Assembly (NCBI GenBank): GCA_044226485.1
Contig: JBGAGY010000009.1
Span: forward strand, 248,001-312,000
Length of the DNA: 64,000 nt
Reading direction: 5' to 3'
Origin: UBA6663 sp044226485
Lineage (GTDB): Bacteria; Chloroflexota; Anaerolineae; Anaerolineales; UBA6663
Part shown: piece after piece, positions 45,832-55,628 of the stretch
How the letters are laid out: every line of letters starts with the position of its first letter
Numbering within the stretch: position 1 is the first letter of the stretch
Translations under genes and position numbers: made by a program
The notes under the pieces: generated by a model
Told to the model about the DNA's origin: nothing
Database searches by the model: none
The model's input: the letters and a program-made list of their open reading frames with translations, nothing else

Positions 45832-46668
45832 ATGTCACGCGACCGACTCCTCCACTCGCTCAATTCGATCGCCATCCACGCCCTGGCGTTCATCGTCGCT
45901 TTGTTCTCGGTCGCGCCGATCGTGTATCTGCTGATCACGTCGTTCAAGCCGCCGGAGCTGACGTTTGCGCTGCCGCCCGTCTGGCTGTTCGAGCCCACGC
46001 TGAAGAACTACATCGATGTGGTCACGAACGGCGAGTTCTTCAAGTACTTCCTCAACAGCCTGATCGTCGCAGTGAGCACCACGATCATCGCAGTGGCGGT
46101 TGGCGCGTTCGCGGCCTACGGCTTCGCGCGATTCCGTTTCAGAGGCGCCTTCTGGTGGCGCATGAGCGTCCTGATCCCGCAGATGCTTCCGCCGATCACG
46201 ATCATCGTGCCGCTGTACGTGCTCTTCAATAGCCTGGATCTGATCGACAGCCAGTGGGCCCTGATCATCTCGTATCTGACCTTCACGATCCCGCTGGCGA
46301 TCTGGCTGATGATCGGGTTCTTCGAAGACGTGCCGATCGACCTCGAGGAGTGCGCCATGATCGACGGGTGCACGCGGCTGCAGGCATTGTTTCGAATCAA
46401 CCTGCCGCTGGTTCTCCCGGGGCTGGCGGCCACCTCGATCCTGAGCTTCCTGTACTGCTGGAACGAGTTCCTCTACGCCGTCATCCTGACCGGCCGTGAC
46501 GCCCGGACCCTGCCGGTGACGATCACGAGCTTCATGACCAACAAGGCCATCCTCTGGGGCCGAATCGCGGCCTCGGGCTCGCTGGTGCTGGTGCCCGTGC
46601 TCATCTTCGCGTTGGTGGCGCAGCGCTATCTGATTCGCGGTCTGGCCAAGGGCGCCGTCAAGGGCTAG
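45832..46668 (+). CDS. Sugar ABC transporter permease (MalG type)
   Basis: 278 residues, six helices, EAA loop ECAMIDGCTRLQALFRINLP and the C-terminal QRYLIRGLAKGAVKG typical of MalG-like permeases. GGGGGAGAG precedes the ATG, 9 nt after the MalF-type gene. The ATPase must be shared from elsewhere (MsmK-like), as is common. Confidence 0.93.
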   Translation: MSRDRLLHSLNSIAIHALAFIVALFSVAPIVYLLITSFKPPELTFALPPVWLFEPTLKNYIDVVTNGEFFKYFLNSLIVAVSTTIIAVAVGAFAAYGFARFRFRGAFWWRMSVLIPQMLPPITIIVPLYVLFNSLDLIDSQWALIISYLTFTIPLAIWLMIGFFEDVPIDLEECAMIDGCTRLQALFRINLPLVLPGLAATSILSFLYCWNEFLYAVILTGRDARTLPVTITSFMTNKAILWGRIAASGSLVLVPVLIFALVAQRYLIRGLAKGAVKG

Positions 46669-46692
46669 ACGCCGTTTGAGAGAAGGAGGCCG

Positions 46693-48102
46693 ATGATGCT
46701 GGCTCGACCGACTGTGGGCTTGATCCTCCTGCGCGCTCAATGGTTCGACGACGTGGTCGCGTTGCCCGCGCTCGTGGAGGGCTTGAAGGCCGACACAGAG
46801 GCCCTCATCGGCGCGTTGCCCGGCGAGTTGGACGTGCGCCATACCTGGGTCGTCAACTCGCCGACGAGTCTGCAGGCCTGCGTCGGGGAACTGCGCGCGG
46901 CACGGCTTGACCTCGTCCTCCTGACGTTTCAAGTCTGGGCGGAGGATTTCTTCCTGCAGCCGTTGGTGCGAGCGCTGAACGGTCAGCCGCTGGCGATCTG
47001 GTGCTTCCAACCGACGGCTCAGCCGCCGCGCCCTGCGAGTTTCGTCGACGTCCTGCGCTTTTCCGGGCCCGTGGGGACGCTCGAGGGATTGGGGACGCTC
47101 AAGAACCTGGGTGTGCCGTACCTCTTTCTGACGGGCGCGCCGGACAGCCCATTGATGAAGCAGGAGCTCATCAACGCGGCGCGCGCCGGGCAGGTGCATC
47201 AGGCGCTCAAGACCACGCGCTTCGGTCTGCTGCCGGCACACAACGACCAGATGCAGTCCACGTACGTCGACGAGATCCGGCTGGCGACCGAGCTTGGTCC
47301 GGTCGTGCAGTATCTGTCGGTGCGGGATCTCGACCTCAGCGCTCAGGCCATCTCGGTCGCTGAGATCGATGCGTATCTGGAGCAGGTCAGGCGCGACTTC
47401 CCGGTGAAGGGTGTGTCTGACGAGACGCTTCAGCGTGCGGCGCGCTACACGCTGGGCCTGGGCCGTCTGGCCGACGAACACCGGCTTGACGTCCTGTCGT
47501 TCAACGACACCGCCAACGAGCTTCACGCCGTCTGTGGCCTCAGACCGTGTCTCTTCCCGCCGCAGGCCGCGGGGCCGCAGGCGCGGCTCTTCGGCCTTGA
47601 GGGCGACCTCGGGGCGGCGCTGGCGCTGCGGGTGCAGTCGTTGCTGGCGGGCGGGCCGGTGTTCTTCGTCGAGTTCTGGTTCTGGGACGAAGCCCACAAC
47701 CTGATGGTGGGCGGGCATGCCGGTCTTCAGGATCCGCAGGCTGCGCGACCTGGAGAGGCATACATCAGCCAGGACTACGAGTACTGCCAGACCGACCCGA
47801 CCGAGGGCGCGCACTTCCAGTTTGCGTGCCGCCCCGGCCGCGTGACCTTGCTGCAGCTGCGCTGGACGGCTCAGGGCGTCTGGCAGGCCATCGTCTGCTC
47901 CGGCGAAGTGGTCGATCAGCCGGCGTGGATCGAAGGCTACCCGCACGCCGTGTTCAAGCCCGACGTGAACGTCCTCGACTTCTTCAGGCAGGCGGCCACA
48001 GTCGGCACCACCCAGCACTGGATCCTGGCCTACGGCGACGTTCGCGAGAGCATCGCGGCGTGGTGCAAGCTGGCGAACGTGTCTCTCAAAGTCATTGCGT
48101 GA
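46693..48102 (+). CDS. L-fucose/L-arabinose isomerase-like protein
   Basis: 469 residues. Fold-like segments include the N-terminal VGLILLRAQWFDDVVALPAL, DLVLLTFQVWAEDFFLQPLV, LPAHNDQMQSTYVDEIRLAT and SFNDTANELHAVCGLRPCLF, consistent with the FucI/AraA-like family, in which Glu and Asp hold Mn2+. Probably an aldose-ketose isomerase or a related protein acting on the imported sugar. AGAAGGAGG precedes the ATG. Last gene of the sugar operon. Confidence 0.72.
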   Translation: MMLARPTVGLILLRAQWFDDVVALPALVEGLKADTEALIGALPGELDVRHTWVVNSPTSLQACVGELRAARLDLVLLTFQVWAEDFFLQPLVRALNGQPLAIWCFQPTAQPPRPASFVDVLRFSGPVGTLEGLGTLKNLGVPYLFLTGAPDSPLMKQELINAARAGQVHQALKTTRFGLLPAHNDQMQSTYVDEIRLATELGPVVQYLSVRDLDLSAQAISVAEIDAYLEQVRRDFPVKGVSDETLQRAARYTLGLGRLADEHRLDVLSFNDTANELHAVCGLRPCLFPPQAAGPQARLFGLEGDLGAALALRVQSLLAGGPVFFVEFWFWDEAHNLMVGGHAGLQDPQAARPGEAYISQDYEYCQTDPTEGAHFQFACRPGRVTLLQLRWTAQGVWQAIVCSGEVVDQPAWIEGYPHAVFKPDVNVLDFFRQAATVGTTQHWILAYGDVRESIAAWCKLANVSLKVIA

Positions 48103-48111
48103 TGTATCAGG

Positions 48112-48245
48112 GATTCTTGCCACGAATTCCACGAATGGAAACGAATTGGCACGAATGGTTTCGGGTTGGTCGCCACAAGACTTTGCGTCACCTTCAGTTA
48201 TTCGTGCTCACTCGTTTCTATTCGTGGAATTCGTGGCAAATCTCT
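48112..48245. repeat. Facing ACGAATxxxx / xxxxATTCGT decamer arms
   Basis: Left arm 48112-48158 has ACGAAT words every 10 nt; the right arm 48193-48245 has the complementary ATTCGT words every 10 nt. Together they form a long imperfect hairpin after the sugar operon. Confidence 0.8.
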
Positions 48246-48295
48246 TAGCGTGGTTCGATCGATGCGGTTGCCGTGTCGGGCGCGACGGCCACCGG

Positions 48296-48308
48296 TATAA
48301 TCGGCGGT
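48296..48308 (+). promoter_or_regulatory. Leaderless promoter of the aminotransferase gene
   Basis: TATAAT at 48296-48301 lies 7 nt before the ATG at 48309; no Shine-Dalgarno. Confidence 0.6.
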
Positions 48309-49472
48309 ATGCGCCGCTTTATCTCACAGCGCGTTGACGCTGTACCCCCGTCTGGAATCCGCAAGTACTTCGACATCGCCGCCACCATGCCCGACGTGAT
48401 TTCGCTGGGCATCGGCGAGCCCGACTTCGTCACGCCGCGCCCGATTTTGGACGCCGGCGTGCGCTCGCTCGAAGCCGGCAAAACAGGCTACACCTCGAAC
48501 TCGGGCCTCGTCGAGCTACGCCAATCGATCTCGCGCTATCTCGAGCGCCTGTACGGCGTGGGTTACGATCCCGATGCCGAGATCCTGGCGACGGTCGGCG
48601 TGTCGGAGGCCCTCTATCTGACGCTGACGGCCATCCTCGACCCTGGCGACGAGGTCATCGTGCCGCAGCCGTGTTTCGTGGCCTACACCGCTGAGGTGCA
48701 GTTCGCGGGCGGTGTGCCGGTGCCGCTGGGCACGCGGGTCGAGAACGATTTCCAGGTGACGGCGGCCGACATCGAGGCCAAGATCACGCCGCGCACCAAG
48801 GCGATCCTAATCGGTTATCCCAACAATCCGACCGGCGGCGTGATCAGCCGCGAGCACCTGGCCGAGATCGTGGCGGTGGCGGTCAAGCACGACCTGCTGG
48901 TCATCTCGGACGAGATCTACGCGCGCCTGGTCTACAGCGGCTTCAAGCACGTCTGCGTCTCGACGCTCCCAGGCGCCCGCGAGCGCAGCATCCTCCTCGG
49001 CGGCTTCTCGAAGAGCCATGCCATGACCGGCTGGCGCCTCGGCTATGTGGCCGCTCCGTCCGAGCTGCTGGCCGCGATGCGCAAGGTGCATCAATACACG
49101 ATCATGTCTGCGCCGACGCCGGCGCAGTGGGCGGGCATCGAGGCCCTCGAGCATGGCGACGAGCACGTCGAGGCCATGGTGGCCGAGTATGATCGTCGCC
49201 GCAAGCTGCTGGTACCAGGCCTGAACTCGCTCGGCCTCGACTGCTTCGAGCCCAAGGGCGCGTTCTATGCCTTCCCTTCGGTGGCCAAGAGCGGCATGAA
49301 CGAGGTCGAGTTCGCCGACTCGATCCTGTCTGAAGAGCAGGTGGCCGTCGTGCCGGGCTCGGCCTTCGGCGAGGGCGGCGACGGCTACGTCAGGCTCTCC
49401 TACGCCACGGCTTACGAGAAACTCGAGAAGGCGCTGGAACGGTTCGCGAGCTTCATGCGAAGGCACGGATGA
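48309..49472 (+). CDS. Class I/II PLP aminotransferase (AspC/PatA-like)
   Basis: 387 residues. ISLGIGEPDFVTP, the NNPTGGV Asn loop, DEIYARLVYSG and the PLP lysine in GGFSKSHAMTGWRLGY (near residue 236) identify fold-type I aminotransferase subgroup I, with Arg of RLSYA binding the alpha-carboxylate. Substrate probably Asp, Ala or aromatic amino acids. The ATG at 48309 suits the conserved N-terminus (RRFISQRVDAVPPSGIRKYF). Confidence 0.92.
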   Translation: MRRFISQRVDAVPPSGIRKYFDIAATMPDVISLGIGEPDFVTPRPILDAGVRSLEAGKTGYTSNSGLVELRQSISRYLERLYGVGYDPDAEILATVGVSEALYLTLTAILDPGDEVIVPQPCFVAYTAEVQFAGGVPVPLGTRVENDFQVTAADIEAKITPRTKAILIGYPNNPTGGVISREHLAEIVAVAVKHDLLVISDEIYARLVYSGFKHVCVSTLPGARERSILLGGFSKSHAMTGWRLGYVAAPSELLAAMRKVHQYTIMSAPTPAQWAGIEALEHGDEHVEAMVAEYDRRRKLLVPGLNSLGLDCFEPKGAFYAFPSVAKSGMNEVEFADSILSEEQVAVVPGSAFGEGGDGYVRLSYATAYEKLEKALERFASFMRRHG

Positions 49473-49548
49473 GGCGTCAGGTTTCAGGCGTCAGCTCACG
49501 CTGGCGCGATGAACCCACTGATCCCTGACGCCCGACGCCTGACGCCTC
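49473..49548. repeat. Facing GGCGTCA heptamer arms after the aminotransferase
   Basis: Left words ggcgtca, ggtttca, ggcgtca; right words tgacgcc, cgacgcc, tgacgcc. The right arm ends 3 nt before the next ATG. Confidence 0.85.
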
Positions 49549-49551
49549 CAA

Positions 49552-49995
49552 ATGCCCGACAAAGACTACTCCCACCGCAGCGTCGTCGATAAGCTGGGCG
49601 TGAGGCCCGGCGATCGGGTGGCCTGGGTCGGCGTGTCGAGCCGGGCGGCGGGGGTGCGCGAGCTGGCGGCGCAGATCCGAGAACGAGGCGGGAAGGCCGG
49701 GGCCGGGCCGGCTGACGTGATCCTGTACTGGCCGAAGGCGCTGGATGAAGTGGTTCCCATGTTGACCGAGCTCAGGCAACAACTTGAGCCGGCCGGCGGC
49801 ATCTGGGTGATCACGGCCAAGAAGGGCACGCCGAGCGCGCCTTGCACGGCTGCCAATGGGGCCGGTTATCTCAAGCAGGACTCACTCATCCCGCTCGGCA
49901 AAGCCGCCGGCCTGGTAGATAATAAGATCTGTTCGCTCTCGGATTGCGAGAGCGCGATGCGGTTTGTCATTCCGAGAGATCAAAGGGCGAAGTAG
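49552..49995 (+). CDS. DUF3052-like small protein
   Basis: 147 residues, soluble. KDYSHRSVVDKLGVRPGDRV, DVILYWPKALDEV, PAGGIWVITAKKG and GLVDNKICSLSDCESAMRFV match the DUF3052 family as I remember it. It has a Rossmann-like alternation of strands and helices. Function unknown. No Shine-Dalgarno: the start codon directly follows a heptamer array. Confidence 0.72.
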   Translation: MPDKDYSHRSVVDKLGVRPGDRVAWVGVSSRAAGVRELAAQIRERGGKAGAGPADVILYWPKALDEVVPMLTELRQQLEPAGGIWVITAKKGTPSAPCTAANGAGYLKQDSLIPLGKAAGLVDNKICSLSDCESAMRFVIPRDQRAK

Positions 49996-50039
49996 CACGG
50001 CCGACCACAAGGGAGGGTCGGCCACATGAGTTGCCCTGC

Positions 50040-50068
50040 TGACGCCTGACACCTGACACCTGACGCCT
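50040..50068. repeat. TGACGCC/TGACACC heptamer run before gatB
   Basis: Four tandem heptamers ending 5 nt before the gatB ATG. A small hairpin (49999-50006 with 50016-50023) precedes it. Confidence 0.8.
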
Positions 50069-50073
50069 TTCAT

Positions 50074-51570
<1,497 letters not shown>

Positions 51571-51582
<12 letters not shown>

Positions 51583-51659
51583 TGGTGATTTGCTATTGGT
51601 GATTTGCTCTTGGCTATTCGGCCTTCACTAGCCAAGCGTAAATGACCAATAACCCAATG
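51571..51659. repeat. TTGGCTA heptamer array overlapping the gatB stop
   Basis: Words agctctt, ggctaat, ggtgatt, tgctatt, ggtgatt, tgctctt, ggctatt, then inverted agccaa, gaccaat, aacccaat. The gatB TAA (51580-51582) is part of the array. Confidence 0.82.
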
Positions 51660-51671
51660 GAAAGGACCACG

Positions 51672-52970
51672 ATGTCCACCAAGGTAGCGCCCGTGTTCAA
51701 TCCGTTTGAGGCAGCGCAGGGTCAGTTCGATCGGGTGGCCGATCAACTCAACCTGGACTCCGAGATCCGCTCGATCTTGCGCTGGCCGCTGCGCGAATTC
51801 CGGTTCCAGATCCCGGTGCGCATGGACGACGGCACGATCAAGGTTTTCTTTGGCTTCCGCGTTCAACACAACGATGCGCGCGGGCCGGCCAAGGGCGGCA
51901 TCCGCTTCCACCCGAACGAGACGCTCGACACGGTGCGCGCCCTGGCGATGTGGATGACCTGGAAGACCGCTGCGGCGGATCTGCCGCTTGGCGGCGGAAA
52001 GGGCGGCGTCGTGGTGGACCCGGCGACGCTGTCGGTCGGCGAGAAGGAACGCCTGTGCCGCGGCTGGATCGACGGCATCTGGAAGAACCTCGGCCCGCGC
52101 ATCGACGTGCCGGCCCCCGACGTGGGCACCACGCCGCAGATGATGGGCTGGATGATGGACGAGTACTCGAAGCTCACCGGCCAATACGTGCCGGGCGTGA
52201 TCACGGGCAAGCCTGTCGGCGGCGGTGGCTCGCTCGGCCGCACCGAGGCGACGGGCTACGGCGTGATCTACACCGTCCGCGAGGCCATGGCCAAGTTTGG
52301 GATCGACTCGCGCAAGACCACGGCCGCGATCCAGGGCTTCGGCAACGTCGCCCAGTATGCGGCGCGCGGCTTCGTCGAGGATCTCGGCGGCAAGGTCGTC
52401 TGCATTTCATGCTACGACCGCCACGAAAAGGCGGCCGTGACCTTCTCGAAGGACGACGGCATCGACGTCAAATTCCTGCAGTCGATCACGGACCAGTACG
52501 GCACTGTCGACAAGGCCAAGGCGAAGGCCGCCGGCTACGGCATCGAGCCCGGCGATGCCTGGATCGCCAAGGACGTCGACGTGCTGATCCCGGCCGCGCT
52601 CGAAGGCCAGGTGACGGCCGAGAACGTCGGCTCGATCAGCCCCAAGGTGCAGATCATCGCCGAGGGCGCCAACGGCCCGACCACTCCAGAGGCCGACGAG
52701 GTCATCCGCGGCCGCGGCACCTTCCTCATCCCCGACTTTCTATGCAACGCCGGCGGCGTCACGGTCTCGTACTTCGAGAGCGTGCAGAGCGATGCCAACT
52801 ACTACTGGGAACACGACGCCGTGCTGCGCCGCCTCGACCAGAAGATGACCTCGGCCTTCAAGGGCGTGGTCAGCATGGCCGAGGCCCGCGACGTCTACAT
52901 GCGCGACGCCGCCTACATGGTCGCCATCGACCGCGTGGTCAAGGCCATGGAACTGCGCGGCTGGGTGTAA
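51672..52970 (+). CDS. gdhA: Glutamate dehydrogenase (hexameric, GdhA-like)
   Basis: 432 residues. Conserved RGPAKGGIRFHP, LPLGGGKGGVVVDP (catalytic lysine region), VPAPDVGTTPQMMGWMMDEY and the Rossmann motif GFGNVAQYAA. Converts glutamate and 2-oxoglutarate using NAD(P). The 432 length and GKPVGGGGSLGRTEATGYGV suit the NAD-type subfamily II. The ATG at 51672 follows AAAGGA; the 10-residue longer frame starts inside the repeat array. Confidence 0.95.
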   Translation: MSTKVAPVFNPFEAAQGQFDRVADQLNLDSEIRSILRWPLREFRFQIPVRMDDGTIKVFFGFRVQHNDARGPAKGGIRFHPNETLDTVRALAMWMTWKTAAADLPLGGGKGGVVVDPATLSVGEKERLCRGWIDGIWKNLGPRIDVPAPDVGTTPQMMGWMMDEYSKLTGQYVPGVITGKPVGGGGSLGRTEATGYGVIYTVREAMAKFGIDSRKTTAAIQGFGNVAQYAARGFVEDLGGKVVCISCYDRHEKAAVTFSKDDGIDVKFLQSITDQYGTVDKAKAKAAGYGIEPGDAWIAKDVDVLIPAALEGQVTAENVGSISPKVQIIAEGANGPTTPEADEVIRGRGTFLIPDFLCNAGGVTVSYFESVQSDANYYWEHDAVLRRLDQKMTSAFKGVVSMAEARDVYMRDAAYMVAIDRVVKAMELRGWV

Positions 52971-52981
52971 GACAAAGAGGC

Positions 52982-53048
52982 ATTGGTTACTGGCTATTGG
53001 CTATTGGAGATCAACAGCCAATAGCCGATAGCCAATAACCAATCGCCA
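52982..53048. repeat. Facing ATTGGCT heptamer arms between gdhA and the next gene
   Basis: Left words attggtt, actggct, attggct, attggag; right words cagccaa, tagccga, tagccaa, taaccaa, tcgccaa. The following ATG directly abuts the right arm. Confidence 0.88.
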
Positions 53049-55388
53049 ATGACGGACCAGCCCGAACTCCCCAAGATCCTGTCGCTGTACCTGCAGATCA
53101 CTCAGTATCCGATCCTGGCTCGCAAGATCCGGGATCGGATGCGCGAAGAGTTGATCCGACGCGGCGTGATCACGCCGCTGCGCCTGGAGGAGGAGGCCAA
53201 GGAGAAGGCGGTGCTCTCGCAGCACCGTGAAGGCCTGATCGACCCGTTTGGCGAGGAGGATTCGGCGGCGTGGGATCAGCGCATGCAGCAGATCCGCGAC
53301 CACCTGATCGACTTCTACTTCGCCTACAACCTCCCGCTCGAGCTCTTCCACCACATCGTCGATGATCTGCTGGCCACGCGCCGCGGCCGAACGACGGAGC
53401 CGCTGGCGCACTTCGACGAGATCACGCTGACCTTCAACCCCGAGCTGGCGCCGACCGATCTGCTCATCCGCAAGATCGAGCAGTATGAGGCGCTGCCCGT
53501 TCCTGAGCGCGAACGCGTCGCCCACCATATCGAGGAGATGCGCGTGGTGCTGATCAAGGCCCTGATCAGCGATCAGCTGGGTTTCATCGGGCGCGCCAAG
53601 AAGTGGCTCGACGTCGACGACTTCCGCTACATCCTGCAACGCCGCATTGGCAACGGCAAGGTCGGCGGCAAGGCGGCCGGCATGCTGCTGGCCTGGAAGA
53701 TCCTGCAGCTGCAGGGCGAGGTCGAGGGCATCGACCTGCGCGGCCGCGTGGCCATGCCGCGTTCGTACTTCATCGCCGCGGACGTCTTCTACGAGTACCT
53801 GGCGCTGAACAAGGTCGAGTACATCAACCAGAAGTACAAGCCGATCGACCAGATCCGCGCCGACTACCCCATGATCCTGGCCGAGTACGAGCAGGGCCGC
53901 TTTCCGGAGGAGATCGCGGACCAGTTGCGCGAGATCCTGCGCGAGGTGGGCGATCGGCCGGTGATCGTGCGGTCGTCGAGCCTGCTCGAAGACAACTTCG
54001 GCACGTCGTTCGCGGGCAAGTACGACAGCTACTTCTGCCCGAACCAGGGCAACGACAAAGAGAACCTGCGCGACCTGACGCGCGCGATCCGGCGCATCTA
54101 CGCCAGCGTCTACAGCCCCGACGCCCTGATCTACCGTCGGCGCATGAACCTGATCGACTACGACGAGCGCATGGCGATCCTCCTGCAGGAAGTGCAGGGC
54201 GAGCGCTACCGCCAGTATTTCTTCCCGACGCTGGCGGGCGTCGCCTTCAGCCAGGCGCCTGTGGTCTGGAACTCGCGGCTCAAGCGTGAGGATGGTTTCC
54301 TGCGTCTTGTGACGGGCCTCGGCACGCGCGCCGTCAACCGGGTCGGCGAGGACTATCCACGGCTGGTCTATCTCAGCCACCCGACGCTGCGGCCCGAGAC
54401 GACGCCCGAGGCGATGACGCACTACGCCCAGCACCTGATCGACGCCATCGACATCGACCAGAACCGTCTGGTCACTCTCGCGCCTGGGGATCTGTTCGCC
54501 GAAGACTATCCGCCCCTGCGCTACCTCGCGTCATTGCGCGACGAGGACGGGCTGACGCCGATCCGCAGCATAGGCGCGCGTTTCGATCGCGACAACATGG
54601 TGCTGACCTTCGACAACCTGCTGGCGCGCACGGACTTCGCGGCCGGGATGCGGGTCATCCTGCAGCGCCTCGAGCAGCAGTACGGCTTCCCGGTCGACGT
54701 CGAGTTCACGGCCAGCCTGCGCCCCGGGCAGAACGGCAAACTGACGCCGATCTTCCACATCCTGCAGTGTCGCCCCCAAAGCCTGGTCCGCGGCGGCGAG
54801 GCCCCGACGCTGCCCGCCGACGTGCCCGACGATCTGATCCTGTTCACGTCGGCGCGCATGGTGCCGCGCGGCAAGATCGACGGCGTGGCGTGGATCGCGT
54901 ATGTGCGCCCCGAGATCTATCGCACCCTGCAGCCGCGGGCACGGGTCGAGGTCGCCCGGCTGATCGGGCGGCTGAACAAGAAACTCGAGGGCCGTGAGTT
55001 CATCCTGATCGGCCCCGGGCGCTGGGGCTCGTCGAACATCGAGCTCGGCGTGCCGGTGTCGTACGCCGACATCTTCAATGCGCGCGCGCTGATCGAATTG
55101 GCCGGGGCGGGCGAGGGTATGCCGGACCCGTCGTACGGCACCCACTTCTTCCAGGACCTGGTCGAGTCGAACATCTTCGCCATGGCCGTCTCACCGTCCC
55201 AATCCGGCGACAGGCTCAACGTCGAGTTGCTCGACAGGGCAGTCGATTATCTTGGCGAAGAACTCCCCAACGACGCGGCCGTTGCGGCCTCTCTCGGCGT
55301 CAAACTCATGCAGGTCGGCCAGGAACGCCAGGGCCGCACGCTGCAGATCTTGATGAACGGTGAGAAGGCGCTGGCGCATTTTGTGTGA
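53049..55388 (+). CDS. PEP-synthase/PPDK N-domain-like protein without phosphohistidine domain
   Basis: 779 residues. Central PPDK_N-type ATP-grasp part: KVGGKAAGMLLAWKIL, VIVRSSSLLEDNFGTSFAGK, then ILLQEVQGERYRQYFFPTLA and VAFSQAPVVWN. The N-terminal 180 residues are helical (YLQITQYPILARKIRDRMRE). No G-G-x-T-x-H-A swivelling-domain motif and no PEP-binding barrel are present. The tail (GPGRWGSSNIELGVPVSYAD) is conserved-looking but unknown. It likely phosphorylates or activates a substrate with ATP, but not by the normal PEP synthase cycle. It lies after gdhA. Confidence 0.75.
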   Translation: MTDQPELPKILSLYLQITQYPILARKIRDRMREELIRRGVITPLRLEEEAKEKAVLSQHREGLIDPFGEEDSAAWDQRMQQIRDHLIDFYFAYNLPLELFHHIVDDLLATRRGRTTEPLAHFDEITLTFNPELAPTDLLIRKIEQYEALPVPERERVAHHIEEMRVVLIKALISDQLGFIGRAKKWLDVDDFRYILQRRIGNGKVGGKAAGMLLAWKILQLQGEVEGIDLRGRVAMPRSYFIAADVFYEYLALNKVEYINQKYKPIDQIRADYPMILAEYEQGRFPEEIADQLREILREVGDRPVIVRSSSLLEDNFGTSFAGKYDSYFCPNQGNDKENLRDLTRAIRRIYASVYSPDALIYRRRMNLIDYDERMAILLQEVQGERYRQYFFPTLAGVAFSQAPVVWNSRLKREDGFLRLVTGLGTRAVNRVGEDYPRLVYLSHPTLRPETTPEAMTHYAQHLIDAIDIDQNRLVTLAPGDLFAEDYPPLRYLASLRDEDGLTPIRSIGARFDRDNMVLTFDNLLARTDFAAGMRVILQRLEQQYGFPVDVEFTASLRPGQNGKLTPIFHILQCRPQSLVRGGEAPTLPADVPDDLILFTSARMVPRGKIDGVAWIAYVRPEIYRTLQPRARVEVARLIGRLNKKLEGREFILIGPGRWGSSNIELGVPVSYADIFNARALIELAGAGEGMPDPSYGTHFFQDLVESNIFAMAVSPSQSGDRLNVELLDRAVDYLGEELPNDAAVAASLGVKLMQVGQERQGRTLQILMNGEKALAHFV

Positions 55389-55550
55389 GGCGTCAGGTGT
55401 CAGGCGTCAGGCGTCAGTGTTGAGTCGTTAATCGTTAGCCTTCAGCGGTCAGCTTACGCGACGCGATATGGCGCGGTAGCGTGAGCTGACCGCTGACCGC
55501 TGACCGCGAACGGCTCACACTGACGCCCGACGCCTGACGCCTGACGCCTA
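55389..55550. repeat. Largest heptamer array: two word families in nested inverted order
   Basis: The left side reads ggcgtca, ggtgtca, ggcgtca, ggcgtca, gtgttga, gtcgtta, atcgtta, gccttca, gcggtca, gcttacg; the right side has facing gaccgct words, then acgcctg words. The period is 7 throughout. The right end supplies the -35 of dnaN. Confidence 0.9.
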
Positions 55551-55569
55551 ATTTGTTTCGTTGTATACT
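55541..55569 (+). promoter_or_regulatory. dnaN promoter, -35 inside a heptamer array
   Basis: CTGACG (55541-55546), 17-nt spacer, TATACT (55564-55569), leader about 55 nt. Confidence 0.6.
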
Positions 55570-55628
55570 CGCCGAGCGTTGAGGACGCCGCCTCAACCAC
55601 ATCATCCTGAACGGCAACAAACACCAGC

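Noticed and set aside
45835..48132. A 765-codon minus-strand open frame opposite the permease and FucI-like genes
   Set aside because: Antisense shadow; composition is Arg/Asp/Gln-rich, and the sense genes have Shine-Dalgarno sequences and family motifs.
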